DNA of 47,664 bases, from IMG/VR virus record IMGVR_UViG_3300037247_000186, positions 1 to 47,664 of that record; one strand, 5' to 3'. The notes beneath the pieces were generated by a model. The model ran no database searches and was not told the DNA's origin. It worked only from the letters and a program-made list of their open reading frames with translations. The stretch's first letter is position 1; the number at the start of each line of letters is the position of its first letter. Positions 25,107 to 32,409 of the stretch are shown here, one piece after another. The position numbers and the translations under genes were made by a program. Origin of the DNA: a virus.

Positions 25107-26063
25107 TTATATATCCCAAGGCTCCCCAACAATAAAGTTCTTCTTTAATTCTTCTTCGCGCATGTTTCTATCAGCTTCACAGATATCTTTGAACTGACAC
25201 CAACCAAACTTACTATTACAATGAGTGAATCTAGGAGGATAATAACCTGTTTCTTGATAACTAACTAGAAGGTTAGCCCAATAAGGTAGTATCTCTGATT
25301 GCCATTCTAGTAATCTATCTGCTGAGTATGAAATAACTGCACGAGTGAACTTCTCTGCTGGTTTCAGAGAGATTTGAAAACCAATCTTATTGATGATAAC
25401 TGTTCGTGATTCCATTAATAGGCACTGACCAATGAACTGATTATTCAATGATAATTGGCTTCTATTCTGCTGCATTGTTTTATGATCAACAGGATAGATA
25501 CCATTGTTAGTATCAACTCCTAAGTCTAATTTGGCTTTCCATAGAATACGAATATCATCATCTTCGTATAAAAGCTTGCGCTTTACTTCTTCTACAAATA
25601 GAGGAACCCAACTATCTACTTGGTAAAGATCAAAGTACTGTTCACAAGTTTCTAATACCCAACGGTATCCAGTTCTTTTGGGTTTAGTTGTGCTATCTGC
25701 TGGGGTATTCTTAACTCCGGGGTATTCATTAACTTCATGTCCACAAGCAGGAATATGTCCACTAACTTGATCATGAAGGGGAACAAAGTCAGTACAATAT
25801 TTACACCCCTGAATATACATGTTACCTGCTGTTAGTGCCGCACCTACAGCATTAGCATGATTAAATCCTTTGATTCTTTCTCTGTAATATACTTCTAATA
25901 CTTTATGAGTTATACTTCCACACTCTATGGAATTAGACTTACCATCAATAGGCTGAAAATGATAATTAAATCTGAAATCAGCCAGACGCGCACATGACAT
26001 AAGGGTAGTTAGAACTGTGGCATCTAGGACGATGTTCTTCTTTGGTTGTGCTAGGAGTTCCAT
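25107..26063 (-). CDS. Cas4/RecB-like PD-(D/E)xK exonuclease with Fe-S cluster cysteines
   Basis: 318 residues. C24 near the N-terminus and C282, C289 and C295 near the C-terminus (CNSKFGWC, then C) are placed as in the four-Cys Fe-S nucleases (Cas4, AddB, RecB family). Nuclease motifs: H53 in [13 protein letters not shown]180 in WKAKLDLG, and D193-x-K195 in PVDHKTM. A Cys/His-rich insertion lies at residues 87-110. Expected role: end resection of DNA for Sak4-driven annealing. No CRISPR array or other cas gene is present, so a CRISPR role is unlikely. Confidence 0.8.
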   Translation of the reverse strand: MELLAQPKKNIVLDATVLTTLMSCARLADFRFNYHFQPIDGKSNSIECGSITHKVLEVYYRERIKGFNHANAVGAALTAGNMYIQGCKYCTDFVPLHDQVSGHIPACGHEVNEYPGVKNTPADSTTKPKRTGYRWVLETCEQYFDLYQVDSWVPLFVEEVKRKLLYEDDDIRILWKAKLDLGVDTNNGIYPVDHKTMQQNRSQLSLNNQFIGQCLLMESRTVIINKIGFQISLKPAEKFTRAVISYSADRLLEWQSEILPYWANLLVSYQETGYYPPRFTHCNSKFGWCQFKDICEADRNMREEELKKNFIVGEPWDI

Positions 26064-26362
26064 TACTTCTTGTCCACCCTAGTTTTTTCTAAAATGGAGG
26101 AAATGATTCCTTCCCAAATATCATAATGAGAAACTCCAGCAGTTCCTTTGCGAGCATTGTCGAGAAATTCATGTAGGATAGTAGCTTCTCTTATAGTTAG
26201 GGTTAGTTTAATAGGTTCAGGCGTATAATCTATTCTGCTAAGTACAGAAGTAATGAGAACTTGGGCTTGAAGTTTAAGACCTGCAAATGATTCCTTCCTA
26301 ATAGCTTCACCAATATTATATAAAGTGCTAGCAAGTAATTCTATCTTCTCTTCATTAGTCAT
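26063..26362 (-). CDS. hypothetical protein upstream of the nuclease
   Basis: 99 residues, helical (residues 1-45) followed by a short strand and a second helical part. Overlaps both neighbours (1 and 4 nt). No family recognised. Confidence 0.6.
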   Translation of the reverse strand: MTNEEKIELLASTLYNIGEAIRKESFAGLKLQAQVLITSVLSRIDYTPEPIKLTLTIREATILHEFLDNARKGTAGVSHYDIWEGIISSILEKTRVDKK

Positions 26363-26655
26363 GCTGTATGCTCAAATTTAGGAACTATAAAAGTTTCCTT
26401 AACTTCCTTCAATTCTCTCTGCTGTTCACTACAAAGCTTGCATCCTTCTAGTGAATCATTTCCATGTTCTTTGTATCGCTTGCATCCATTTGCACGAATT
26501 ACAGGATGTAAATGTTTGAATAGCCAATCTAGTGCTTCTTCTCTTGTCATAATTGTCTTTCTAATTGGTACTGTGAAATCCTTTCGCCCTTGCTCCCAAC
26601 CCTCGTGATAGCCAGCAAACCAGTACTTTGAATATGGACCTAATTCTACTCCCAT
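26359..26655 (-). CDS. hypothetical protein
   Basis: 98 residues. Helical N-terminus (YWFAGYHEGWEQGRKDF) and a Cys set (NGCKRY, EGCKLC) in the C-terminal half that could hold a metal. Overlaps the next gene by 4 nt. Confidence 0.55.
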   Translation of the reverse strand: MGVELGPYSKYWFAGYHEGWEQGRKDFTVPIRKTIMTREEALDWLFKHLHPVIRANGCKRYKEHGNDSLEGCKLCSEQQRELKEVKETFIVPKFEHTA

Positions 26656-26664
26656 ACTTCCTTT

Positions 26665-26940
26665 TCAGTCATCTATCTCGGTCCATTTCTTCACTTTTTC
26701 AGGAGAACCCCAGCAATTTCCTGGAGTATAGTTGTATATCAAGATAATCCAGTTGTGTAATGCTTCCAAATTTTCGGTATCTGCTCTTGACACGGCTTCA
26801 AACAAATCATTCTTCAAAACTGCCTGTAAAAAATGACCTGGAAGTTTGTGCCGATTTACATATGCACGAATAGCAAGATGCATGTATTCTGGAATATCTA
26901 TCTCGTCCAGTCCCTTTTCTAACTCTTTCTCTTTAAACAT
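26665..26940 (-). CDS. conserved small phage protein (NDLFEAVSRADxEN family)
   Basis: 91 residues. IPEYMHLAIRAYVNRHKLPGHFLQAVLKNDLFEAVSRADTENLEALHNWI and the closing NCWGSPEKVKKW follow a pattern found in very many phage genomes. The family is helical and of unknown function. Start overlaps the upstream stop by one base (TAATG). Confidence 0.7.
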   Translation of the reverse strand: MFKEKELEKGLDEIDIPEYMHLAIRAYVNRHKLPGHFLQAVLKNDLFEAVSRADTENLEALHNWIILIYNYTPGNCWGSPEKVKKWTEIDD

Positions 26941-27080
26941 TATACTTCTTCCTCAAATACAATAGTCTTAACTATACGAATGATACGAAATGGATGATCA
27001 TGAGACTTTCTAGTTTTTAGATAATCATATGCATTAATGAGAGTTCTTTCTTTTCTAAGAGTCTCCCATTTCTTGCCCAT
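26940..27080 (-). CDS. 46-residue hypothetical protein
   Basis: Opens WETLRKERTLINAYDYLKTR (preceded by MGKK) and ends in strands (FRIIRIVKTIVFEEEV). Its TAA overlaps the next ATG (TAATG). Ribosome site weak. Helix-then-strand pattern fits a real small protein rather than random ORF. Confidence 0.5.
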   Translation of the reverse strand: MGKKWETLRKERTLINAYDYLKTRKSHDHPFRIIRIVKTIVFEEEV

Positions 27081-27115
27081 GAGAGTCTGGATTAGGAACC
27101 TTTTACTTGACAAGG

Positions 27116-27274
27116 TTATAATCCATGTTTCTTGTCATGAGTCATGTTCTTGATAATCTTGCTTAAACTAATGAAGTTTGTTCCCCTTGCTCTAGCAGTC
27201 TTACAGGTATCACATTCACAATCACAGTCAGACACCCAACATACTTTACAATCTTTATTAGGATCACGTTTCAT
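27116..27274 (-). CDS. 52-residue Cys-rich protein
   Basis: Six Cys within residues 9-24 (C9, C12, C17, C19, C21, C24) around VCWVSDCDCECDTCK, a likely zinc-cluster or knuckle, followed by a basic helix. Its start lies in the third copy of a repeat derived from the helicase 3' end (27271-27300), which supplies the leader. Function unknown. Confidence 0.5.
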   Translation of the reverse strand: MKRDPNKDCKVCWVSDCDCECDTCKTARARGTNFISLSKIIKNMTHDKKHGL

Positions 27275-27300
27275 ATACTAGCCATTCTTTGTAACTTACT
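27271..27300 (-). repeat. helicase-end repeat, copy 3
   Basis: Thirty bases match 27663-27692 with two mismatches. Read leftward they give the words of the helicase C-terminus followed by ATATGA, and here they act as leader and start codon region of the 52-residue protein. Confidence 0.85.
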
Positions 27301-27481
27301 ATATGATTTCTGTTCTAAATTCTATAAATTCATAATCCTTACTTATTAACTCTTTATCAAGTGTTTCTCTAGCTAATTTAATGCAATCTTCTAGTGAATT
27401 CTTATCTCCCTTGACCATGTCCACTCTAACTGTAATAAAACTGTTGCTTGATTTTGCTATGAATATGTATTTTTTAATCAT
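27299..27481 (-). CDS. small hypothetical protein
   Basis: 60 residues, strand-helix-strand with a charged helix (NSLEDCIKLARETLDKELI). Its start lies in repeat copy 2 (27478-27499). The leader GGATGGCTAGTAT before the ATG is the copied helicase end, giving a usable GGAT/GAGG ribosome site. No family recognised. Confidence 0.5.
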   Translation of the reverse strand: MIKKYIFIAKSSNSFITVRVDMVKGDKNSLEDCIKLARETLDKELISKDYEFIEFRTEII

Positions 27482-27499
27482 ATACTAGCCATCCTCTGT
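27478..27499 (-). repeat. helicase-end repeat, copy 2
   Basis: Twenty-two bases identical to 27663-27684. It overlaps the stop of the 55-residue membrane protein and the start of the 60-residue gene. Confidence 0.9.
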
Positions 27500-27666
27500 T
27501 AACCCCTCCACTCTTTACCAATCCATAAGAGTAGAATACAGATCCATGAAAATAGAGATTCTATACTGCTTTCAACATCAGCTAACTTAATTACTATAAT
27601 TAGACCAATACAAATGCTTATAATACTGTGCCAAATTAATCTCCACATATCTACGGATTCCATCAT
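27499..27666 (-). CDS. 55-residue two-span membrane protein (holin candidate)
   Basis: ATG 27666 overlaps the helicase TGA (ATGA). Two hydrophobic segments, IWHSIISICIGLIIVI and LFSWICILLLWIG, are joined by a short acidic loop (ADVESSIES), and the C-terminus is charged (KEWRG). This is the topology of small class-II-like holins, but it is encoded on the early strand away from the endolysin, so another membrane role is equally possible. Confidence 0.5.
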   Translation of the reverse strand: MMESVDMWRLIWHSIISICIGLIIVIKLADVESSIESLFSWICILLLWIGKEWRG

Positions 27667-27692
27667 ATACTAGCCATCCTCTGTAACTTACT
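27663..27692 (-). repeat. helicase-end repeat, copy 1 (source)
   Basis: The 3' end of the SNF2-type helicase, coding for SKLQRMASI-stop. Copies at 27478-27499 and 27271-27300 head two small genes downstream. Confidence 0.9.
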
Positions 27693-29348
27693 GGCTTGTC
27701 GTGCTATATTATCTGCTAACTCTGCAATGATATCACCCTGTTTCCATACAGGTGCTTCGCCTTGATTCATTGCTGCATGGAAGTTTGCCCTTTTTTCTTC
27801 GACGATACTCGCAAGGAATTCATCAACCGTTCCCGCTGCCGTGATATATGTTCCATTGACTTGGCTTGCAGTCTGCCCTATTCTAATGAAACGACCTTCC
27901 GCTTGTTCTTCATTAGCTGGATTCCATTGCCTTTCATGCATTACACAATCTGCACAAGTCTGTAGATTTAATCCTTCTCCGCTAGCTTGTGTGGATGCTA
28001 TGAGAACACAGGTCTCACGCGCATTAAATTGTTCTTGAACTACAAATCTATCTTCTGAGCTTAGTGAGGCTGTGAGTTTCATTACTTCCATACCTTGCTT
28101 CTCAAACTCACTAGCCAGTAATACACCTACATCCTTATGATGGACAAATACAACTATCTTCCGTCCAGTTTCATTAATGTGATCTGTTACAAACTCTACA
28201 GTAGCAGGTATCTTAGCTAATCCAGTGATATGTCTCATTCGCGCAAGTCTAGCTAACATGCTACTTTGAGTCTCGAAACTTTCTTCTTCTCCACCGATAA
28301 CCTTTTCATTATACCATTTGACAAACTCACTAACTTCTTCATTATAAGCTGCTTGTTCTACTTTATCTAGTTCAGTATAATGAATGACTCGATTTATGAG
28401 TGGAAGCTCTGCCATTACTTCTGTTCGTTCACGCCTAATAACTATATCAGATACATACTCTTTGAATTTCTCTGGTTTGCGGATTCCACCTACTTTAGTT
28501 CTTGCACCATAATTGTATGTATCTACCCATTCATCAAAGAATCCCTGATAGGAGTAGAATCTTTTGGGGTCAATCATATTCAGAACAGGATAAAACTCAC
28601 TCCCTCTATTCTTCCAAGGAGTGCCAGATAGGGGAATAACATTCTCTGTTACTTCTACTAGCTGCCTAACTTCTTGTGTTCTAGCTGAATCAGGATTCTT
28701 AATCTGTTGACATTCATCCAGGATGATAGTCTTAATTCCTGCTGCTATTATCTTTTCCCTATCGAACCGACGCAGCAGATCATAAGATACTATATAGACA
28801 TTTAGTCCTGGTAGTAAAGGGTCTTTACTAGTCTTGATAGCTTGGGCTATATACATTGGGCCAAGCCACCTAATAAATTCTTTGAACCATTGAAACTTGA
28901 TACCAGACTTAACGATGGTTAGAACTGGAAACGCTTCTGGATGATATGCTAGATATGCTAGAACTTGGATAGTTTTACCTAATCCCATTTCATCAAATAC
29001 ACCTGCACCCTTATGGGTCGCAAGTGCCATTTCAATGAATCGCGCACCTTCTATCTGGAAGTCAAACAACTTGTATGCATTGCATAGAACACAGTGGTTC
29101 CTATCCCATTCATGATCACATCCACTATCCTGATGATCATAAGTAGTGAACAAATGGAATGGCGTATCTTTTGGAATGACAACTGTAATGATATGGAAAC
29201 AGTCTAGTGTGATTAGTTTGACTGTCTCACCTTTATCATTTTTAGTTTCGAGAGTGAATCTCTCTTTAGCTACTTTGCCACATTCAGGACACTTTTCCTG
29301 TAATCTTGTGACTCTGCGTTTGGATGATTCTGGGGGTGCGGTTATCAT
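27663..29348 (-). CDS. SNF2-family helicase/translocase
   Basis: 561 residues. N-terminal Cys pairs (C20, C23; C77, C86, C89) suggest a zinc-binding module. Helicase motifs: I DEMGLGKTIQ (119-128), II DECQ (211-214, the usual DEAH box variant), III SGTPWKNR (241 on), V SGEGLNLQ and VI AEGRFIRIGQ. SF2 Swi2/Snf2 proteins of this length are common in phages and translocate on double-stranded DNA, helping replication or recombination. It is followed at once by three small genes that carry copies of its 3' end. Confidence 0.85.
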   Translation of the reverse strand: MITAPPESSKRRVTRLQEKCPECGKVAKERFTLETKNDKGETVKLITLDCFHIITVVIPKDTPFHLFTTYDHQDSGCDHEWDRNHCVLCNAYKLFDFQIEGARFIEMALATHKGAGVFDEMGLGKTIQVLAYLAYHPEAFPVLTIVKSGIKFQWFKEFIRWLGPMYIAQAIKTSKDPLLPGLNVYIVSYDLLRRFDREKIIAAGIKTIILDECQQIKNPDSARTQEVRQLVEVTENVIPLSGTPWKNRGSEFYPVLNMIDPKRFYSYQGFFDEWVDTYNYGARTKVGGIRKPEKFKEYVSDIVIRRERTEVMAELPLINRVIHYTELDKVEQAAYNEEVSEFVKWYNEKVIGGEEESFETQSSMLARLARMRHITGLAKIPATVEFVTDHINETGRKIVVFVHHKDVGVLLASEFEKQGMEVMKLTASLSSEDRFVVQEQFNARETCVLIASTQASGEGLNLQTCADCVMHERQWNPANEEQAEGRFIRIGQTASQVNGTYITAAGTVDEFLASIVEEKRANFHAAMNQGEAPVWKQGDIIAELADNIARQASKLQRMASI

Positions 29349-29708
29349 TTATTCATCCAACGCGCGTAGAAGGGGTAGACACTCCCACTCGACAATGTCT
29401 TCTATGACTGTCTCTGTTTCGCTTGTCTGGACAGGGCGCGTGACTTCCTGCTGACCGACGACGTGGCGTGTGCAAACGGTTTCACGGGACACATACACAT
29501 CCAATGTCACGCTGCCAAAGTTGCGAGTCAGATAAAAGTACGACCCACTGCCGTTCTTCTTGGCATTCCCTAACTGTTTCGCACAGTCCAAGAGTTCCGC
29601 CTTTGTGTCAAGCAGAATTGTCAGAGATGGGACGCACGGTTCTGGAAAATCTGGACGTGCATCATAGAACTCCGCCAATGACCGCAGTCCGTTCGTGAAG
29701 TCGCTCAT
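29349..29708 (-). CDS. hypothetical protein, GC-rich and probably acquired
   Basis: 119 residues, ending one base before the helicase start. Base composition is visibly above the neighbours (about half G+C over 360 bases). The layout, with a beta strand region YFYLTRNFGSVTLDVYVSRETVC and an ending VEDIVEWECLPLLRAL (from EDIVEWECLP), recalls small proteins of GC-rich actinobacterial phages. Two Cys in the C-terminal half. Function unknown; transfer from a GC-rich phage is likely. Confidence 0.65.
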   Translation of the reverse strand: MSDFTNGLRSLAEFYDARPDFPEPCVPSLTILLDTKAELLDCAKQLGNAKKNGSGSYFYLTRNFGSVTLDVYVSRETVCTRHVVGQQEVTRPVQTSETETVIEDIVEWECLPLLRALDE

Positions 29709-29729
29709 GACTCATCCTCCTGTGAGGTT

Positions 29730-30458
29730 TCAACTGCCATTTGGTGATTCACCCTTCAACCTCTTTAACTCCTCCGCTGCTTGAACAGGAGTAAGGTTCT
29801 TAGCTACACATAACATCTGTAATGTAAACTCACTTACATCTAGTTCATTTGCAACCCGTCTCAATTCTTTCTTGTCAAATAACTTAGGCTTAGGTGTCTT
29901 TGGCTTACGCTTTGGTTTAGATGGCGCCACAGGCTTATAATTGATGTCACTAAGTCTAAGTTCTTCTCTTTTATCTTCTCTGATCTTGTTAGCTAGATCA
30001 TTTAAGTATTGCTGGATACTCCTTTGTTCACTAGTAATGCCGATCTTCTGTTCATCTAATTCAAATAGAACTGATCTAAGATGAAGAAATCTATCTTTTA
30101 ATTTTTTGGCTAATTCATAATGTTTATCAGTTACATTATCATCAGCTTCAATAGATTGCTTCATATCTATGATAGAAACGGTATTAGCATTGAATAAGTC
30201 TGCTCTTACTTGAATAGTTTGGTCTATTTCTAATTGTTCGACTAGCTCATCACTTATAGGCTCTCCTCTATATTGGTCTATAACAGCCTGATTAACTCTT
30301 TCAAGTGAAGCAGTATTAGCTTCTGCTACTCTATCATCTGCTGTAGCTTCTAACTCTTTCTCTAATTCATCTTCTTTATCCATGCAATCAGGACACATCT
30401 TGAGAAGAGGATCTACAGAGACAACTAACTGTTCGCATCCTTCGCAGATTTCAGGCAT
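29730..30458 (-). CDS. hypothetical protein with zinc knuckle and coiled coil
   Basis: 242 residues. CEGC and CPDC in the first 25 residues make a zinc knuckle. Residues about 28-165 form long charged helices (coiled coil), a Lys/Pro-rich linker follows (KPKRKPKTPKPK), and the C-terminus (LRRVANELDVSEFTLQMLCVAKNLTPVQAAEEL) looks like a helix-turn-helix or UBA-like helical domain. DNA- or protein-bridging role possible. Overlaps the 39-residue zinc gene upstream by 8 nt. Confidence 0.6.
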   Translation of the reverse strand: MPEICEGCEQLVVSVDPLLKMCPDCMDKEDELEKELEATADDRVAEANTASLERVNQAVIDQYRGEPISDELVEQLEIDQTIQVRADLFNANTVSIIDMKQSIEADDNVTDKHYELAKKLKDRFLHLRSVLFELDEQKIGITSEQRSIQQYLNDLANKIREDKREELRLSDINYKPVAPSKPKRKPKTPKPKLFDKKELRRVANELDVSEFTLQMLCVAKNLTPVQAAEELKRLKGESPNGS

Positions 30459-30570
30459 TAGCGTGGGTTTTAATTTTTCTTTCTAGATTATTTATCCAAG
30501 TTAGACAATCATCACAGTAACCGCATTTTGGATCGGCTATGGCTCCGCATTTGCACATTATAGGCTTCAT
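30451..30570 (-). CDS. 39-residue zinc-binding microprotein
   Basis: Good ribosome site (AGGGGGATAG, ATG at 30570). Cys at 6, 8, 16, 19 and 22 (MCKCG, then CGYCDDC) followed by a helix LTWINNLERKIK. Ends inside the next gene with an 8-nt overlap, suggesting translational coupling. Function unknown. Confidence 0.55.
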   Translation of the reverse strand: MKPIMCKCGAIADPKCGYCDDCLTWINNLERKIKTHANA

Positions 30571-30591
30571 CTATCCCCCTTTCAGATGATA

Positions 30592-30693
30592 TTACTCCGG
30601 TGCCAATAAACTCATGACAATGATAACTTCTAGAAACAATACTAGGATTAGAATACTACCTCCTAATATCTCTAATTTCTCTTTGAATGCCAT
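30592..30693 (-). CDS. 33-residue single-span membrane microprotein
   Basis: ATG 30693 with GGAGAAG just upstream. A charged N-terminus (MAFKEKLE) is followed by about 20 hydrophobic residues (ILGGSILILVLFLEVIIVMS). No partner is obvious. The ribosome site and the tight packing between neighbours are the main support. Confidence 0.5.
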   Translation of the reverse strand: MAFKEKLEILGGSILILVLFLEVIIVMSLLAPE

Positions 30694-30706
30694 TCTTCTC
30701 CAATAC

Positions 30707-30919
30707 TTATACTGGTAGTATAATTGGTTCATATACCCAGCAGGGATTTGCCAGTTTATGAGTCCCTAGAATATGTTTTACCAATTCAACTTTACTACCA
30801 TCTTGGGCAGTCCATGAAATCTTCCAGATAGTAGAATCTTCTTTAGCTTTAGTAAAGGCTAGAGATATAGAGCTATGCATGAGTAAACCAGTTTCTTCGG
30901 ACCTAGTTTGGACTTCCAT
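30707..30919 (-). CDS. small hypothetical protein
   Basis: 70 residues, beta-rich (SSISLAFTKAKEDSTIWKISW). Two nt after the preceding gene stop. No family recognised. Confidence 0.5.
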   Translation of the reverse strand: MEVQTRSEETGLLMHSSISLAFTKAKEDSTIWKISWTAQDGSKVELVKHILGTHKLANPCWVYEPIILPV

Positions 30920-30921
30920 AA

Positions 30922-31254
30922 TTACCCCTCAGACTGAATCGGATTAACTTCTCTGTAACTAGCAGCAAACTCATATATCTCACGCGGTTTCAAGTCAGGC
31001 TGTTCACGTTTAATACGCGCAACTAAATTCATATCAGTTCCACATATCACAATCGAGAGCGCATCGGGGTTATCACTAATTGGATTACGCTTATCTCCCC
31101 AATTAATAACTTTCTTCTTTACGCCAAATCCGTATTGCTTAATTGGAACTGTGCTACGCTTGCAGATATCACAAGCACCGATTACGGTTCCCGCATCATT
31201 TAGTGAAGCCTGAGAGATATTTGATAAACTTTGTGTTAGTGTTTCCATATTCAT
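30922..31254 (-). CDS. hypothetical protein, first gene of the replication operon
   Basis: 110 residues with one CDIC pair near residue 28, a beta-rich middle (VIGACDIC, KKKVINWGDK) and a charged helical end (VARIKREQPDLKPREIYEFAASYREV). It is the first gene after the leftward promoter at 31530-31558, with a leader of about 270 nt. Role unknown; possibly an early regulator. Confidence 0.6.
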   Translation of the reverse strand: MNMETLTQSLSNISQASLNDAGTVIGACDICKRSTVPIKQYGFGVKKKVINWGDKRNPISDNPDALSIVICGTDMNLVARIKREQPDLKPREIYEFAASYREVNPIQSEG

Positions 31255-31383
31255 TCAGATTGAAAAAAGGCCCAACCATCTACGTCTAGATGTGTTAGGA
31301 ACTGGCGATATTGGCACATAGTCGATTTACACATATGCCCCGCACCAACGTCTGGACCTAATAAATATCTTTGGCATAACTAT

Positions 31384-31395
31384 TCAAATATTTGA
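31384..31395. promoter_or_regulatory. 12-bp palindrome TCAAATATTTGA
   Basis: Perfectly self-complementary in the gene-free region, 135 nt downstream of the leftward start site. Possible operator in the early leader. Confidence 0.4.
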
Positions 31396-31529
31396 GACTC
31401 GAACCCATTCAGTTACCGACCCCGAGCCAACCCAAACCCAGGCCGAACACTCTTCGATTACTGGCCGAACCTGAATCGCAACTGCCTTAGAATCAATCAC
31501 TTAGCTGTTAGACTCCCTCTGTCCCCTAT

Positions 31530-31558
31530 ACTCTACCACACTCTCGGACCCTTGTCAA
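31530..31558 (-). promoter_or_regulatory. leftward sigma70-type promoter for the replication operon
   Basis: On the minus strand: TTGACA at 31558-31553, 17-bp spacer, TAGAGT at 31535-31530, with TGTGG as extended -10. It shares TTGACAAG, TCCG and TGTGnTAGA with the other two leftward promoters. Would drive genes from 31254 leftward. Confidence 0.7.
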
Positions 31559-31566
31559 TGTCCTTA

Positions 31567-31580
31567 ATAGTGGACACTAT
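31567..31580. promoter_or_regulatory. 14-bp palindrome ATAGTG-GA-CACTAT
   Basis: Lies 9 bp upstream of the -35 box of the leftward promoter (31553-31558), a position suited to an activator or repressor site. Confidence 0.45.
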
Positions 31581-31681
31581 AGGGGGGTAGTTCTATATAG
31601 TATATATTATATATATATATAAAACAAGGCACTACACCGGACAGGGGCACCGCGTGATGGGTAAGGGTGCCGGTTAGAAGT

Positions 31682-31701
31682 GGGTAGAGGGGGAGGGTGG
31701 G
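31682..31701 (+). other. G-quadruplex motif
   Basis: Four G-runs (31682-31684, 31689-31693, 31695-31697, 31699-31701) with loops of 4, 1 and 1 nt satisfy the canonical G4 pattern. Notable in an AT-rich genome and placed about 60 bp from a pure A+T tract. Confidence 0.6.
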
Positions 31702-31836
31702 AGCTAACTGACTCAAACCAACCGAGTTACGGGCTACTCAACGTAAAGTAATTGGTTTGGGAACGGCTAGTAAACGGGGTGGGTGCCTGTAGTAACCGAC
31801 TTGGTAACTGATTACAGATTTTTCTTACTCTATAGT

Positions 31837-32046
31837 TCATTGAATCTCGTATTCTTTTACAGCTCTCCAGTCACACTCGTTTGTCTCAAAGGTGAGATAT
31901 TCGGGATGATTGCCTTGGCACCATCCACCGTCAAAGTTAGCTTCTTGAGAATGCATGTCAGCGATAGCCTTTTCGAGAGTATTAAAGACTCCACCGATAT
32001 GACTGCCATATCCTAATTCGCCGCCGAGCGAGATGTAGACTTTCAT
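31837..32046 (-). CDS. small hypothetical protein (DUF7336-like pattern)
   Basis: 69 residues. MKVYISLGGELGYGSHIGGVFNTLEKAIADMH has the strand, G-x-H turn, strand, helix order of small phage proteins in which VF-x-T/S-x-E-K-A is conserved. Weak ribosome site (AGGAG 12 nt upstream). Located between two gene-free stretches. Confidence 0.5.
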   Translation of the reverse strand: MKVYISLGGELGYGSHIGGVFNTLEKAIADMHSQEANFDGGWCQGNHPEYLTFETNECDWRAVKEYEIQ

Positions 32047-32409
32047 GGTATTGGAGTCTCCTGATTGGGTTAGGATAGTGCCTGTAGCTTGTTAGGATCG
32101 GCTGTGAGCGGTCTTAGTGATAGCTGGCGCGGTTCAGGTCAATCCGGGCTGTTGGAGGTGCTTAGATGGGCTGCTGTGGACACCTTTGCTTTACTTTCGC
32201 CTTTTGGAATAAATTCACTATTCTATGTTCTGTCACGTTCCCATGATTGAGTGCTTACAAGAACTTCTCTCACGAAGCAAAAAGCGAATAGCCTAGAAAC
32301 TCTAGAATCTCTAGGCTATTCTAACTCAGTAGCCTTTAAGTATGGTTTGATACCTGAGCTACGTATCTCCCCGTCTTAGCTCTGGGCGTTTACAGAGCCA
32401 GACTATTGT
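32047..32409. other. 363-bp non-coding stretch containing a leftward terminator
   Basis: No credible ORF. It contains a 6-bp hairpin just after the stop of the gene at 32410 (GCTCTG 32379-32384 with CAGAGC 32393-32398), and the strong terminator at 32279-32321. The remaining 230 bp before 32046 hold no convincing promoter; a small RNA is possible. Confidence 0.5.
32279..32321 (-). terminator. intrinsic terminator, leftward
   Basis: GAATAGCCTAGA (32286-32297) pairs perfectly with TCTAGGCTATTC (32310-32321), a 12-bp stem with a 12-nt loop. Reading leftward the stem is followed after two bases by a T5 run (complement of 32279-32283). It would end transcripts from the early leader cluster. Confidence 0.75.

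Larger units (their letters stand above)
31255..31836. other. 582-bp non-coding region, candidate replication origin
   Basis: No ORF of note on either strand. In order along the plus strand it holds a 12-bp palindrome (31384-31395), a leftward extended -10 promoter (31530-31558), a 14-bp palindrome (31567-31580), an almost pure A+T tract (31591-31624), a four-run G-rich stretch (31682-31701) and an 8-bp inverted repeat (31714-31721 with 31752-31759). An A+T unwinding tract beside palindromes and a G-run in a gene-free region upstream of replication genes is how phage origins often look. Confidence 0.45.

Noticed and set aside
25107-26063. Cas4-like protein as evidence of a CRISPR system
   Set aside because: No repeat-spacer array and no other cas gene; phage Cas4/RecB-like nucleases usually act in recombination.
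31394-31406. GGTTCGAGTCTC on the minus strand, like a tRNA T-loop
   Set aside because: No acceptor stem, D-arm or anticodon arm can be drawn around it; the flanking bases form a palindrome instead.
32340-32372. GTAGCTCAG-like word on the minus strand, like a tRNA D-arm
   Set aside because: No T-loop or matching acceptor stem nearby.
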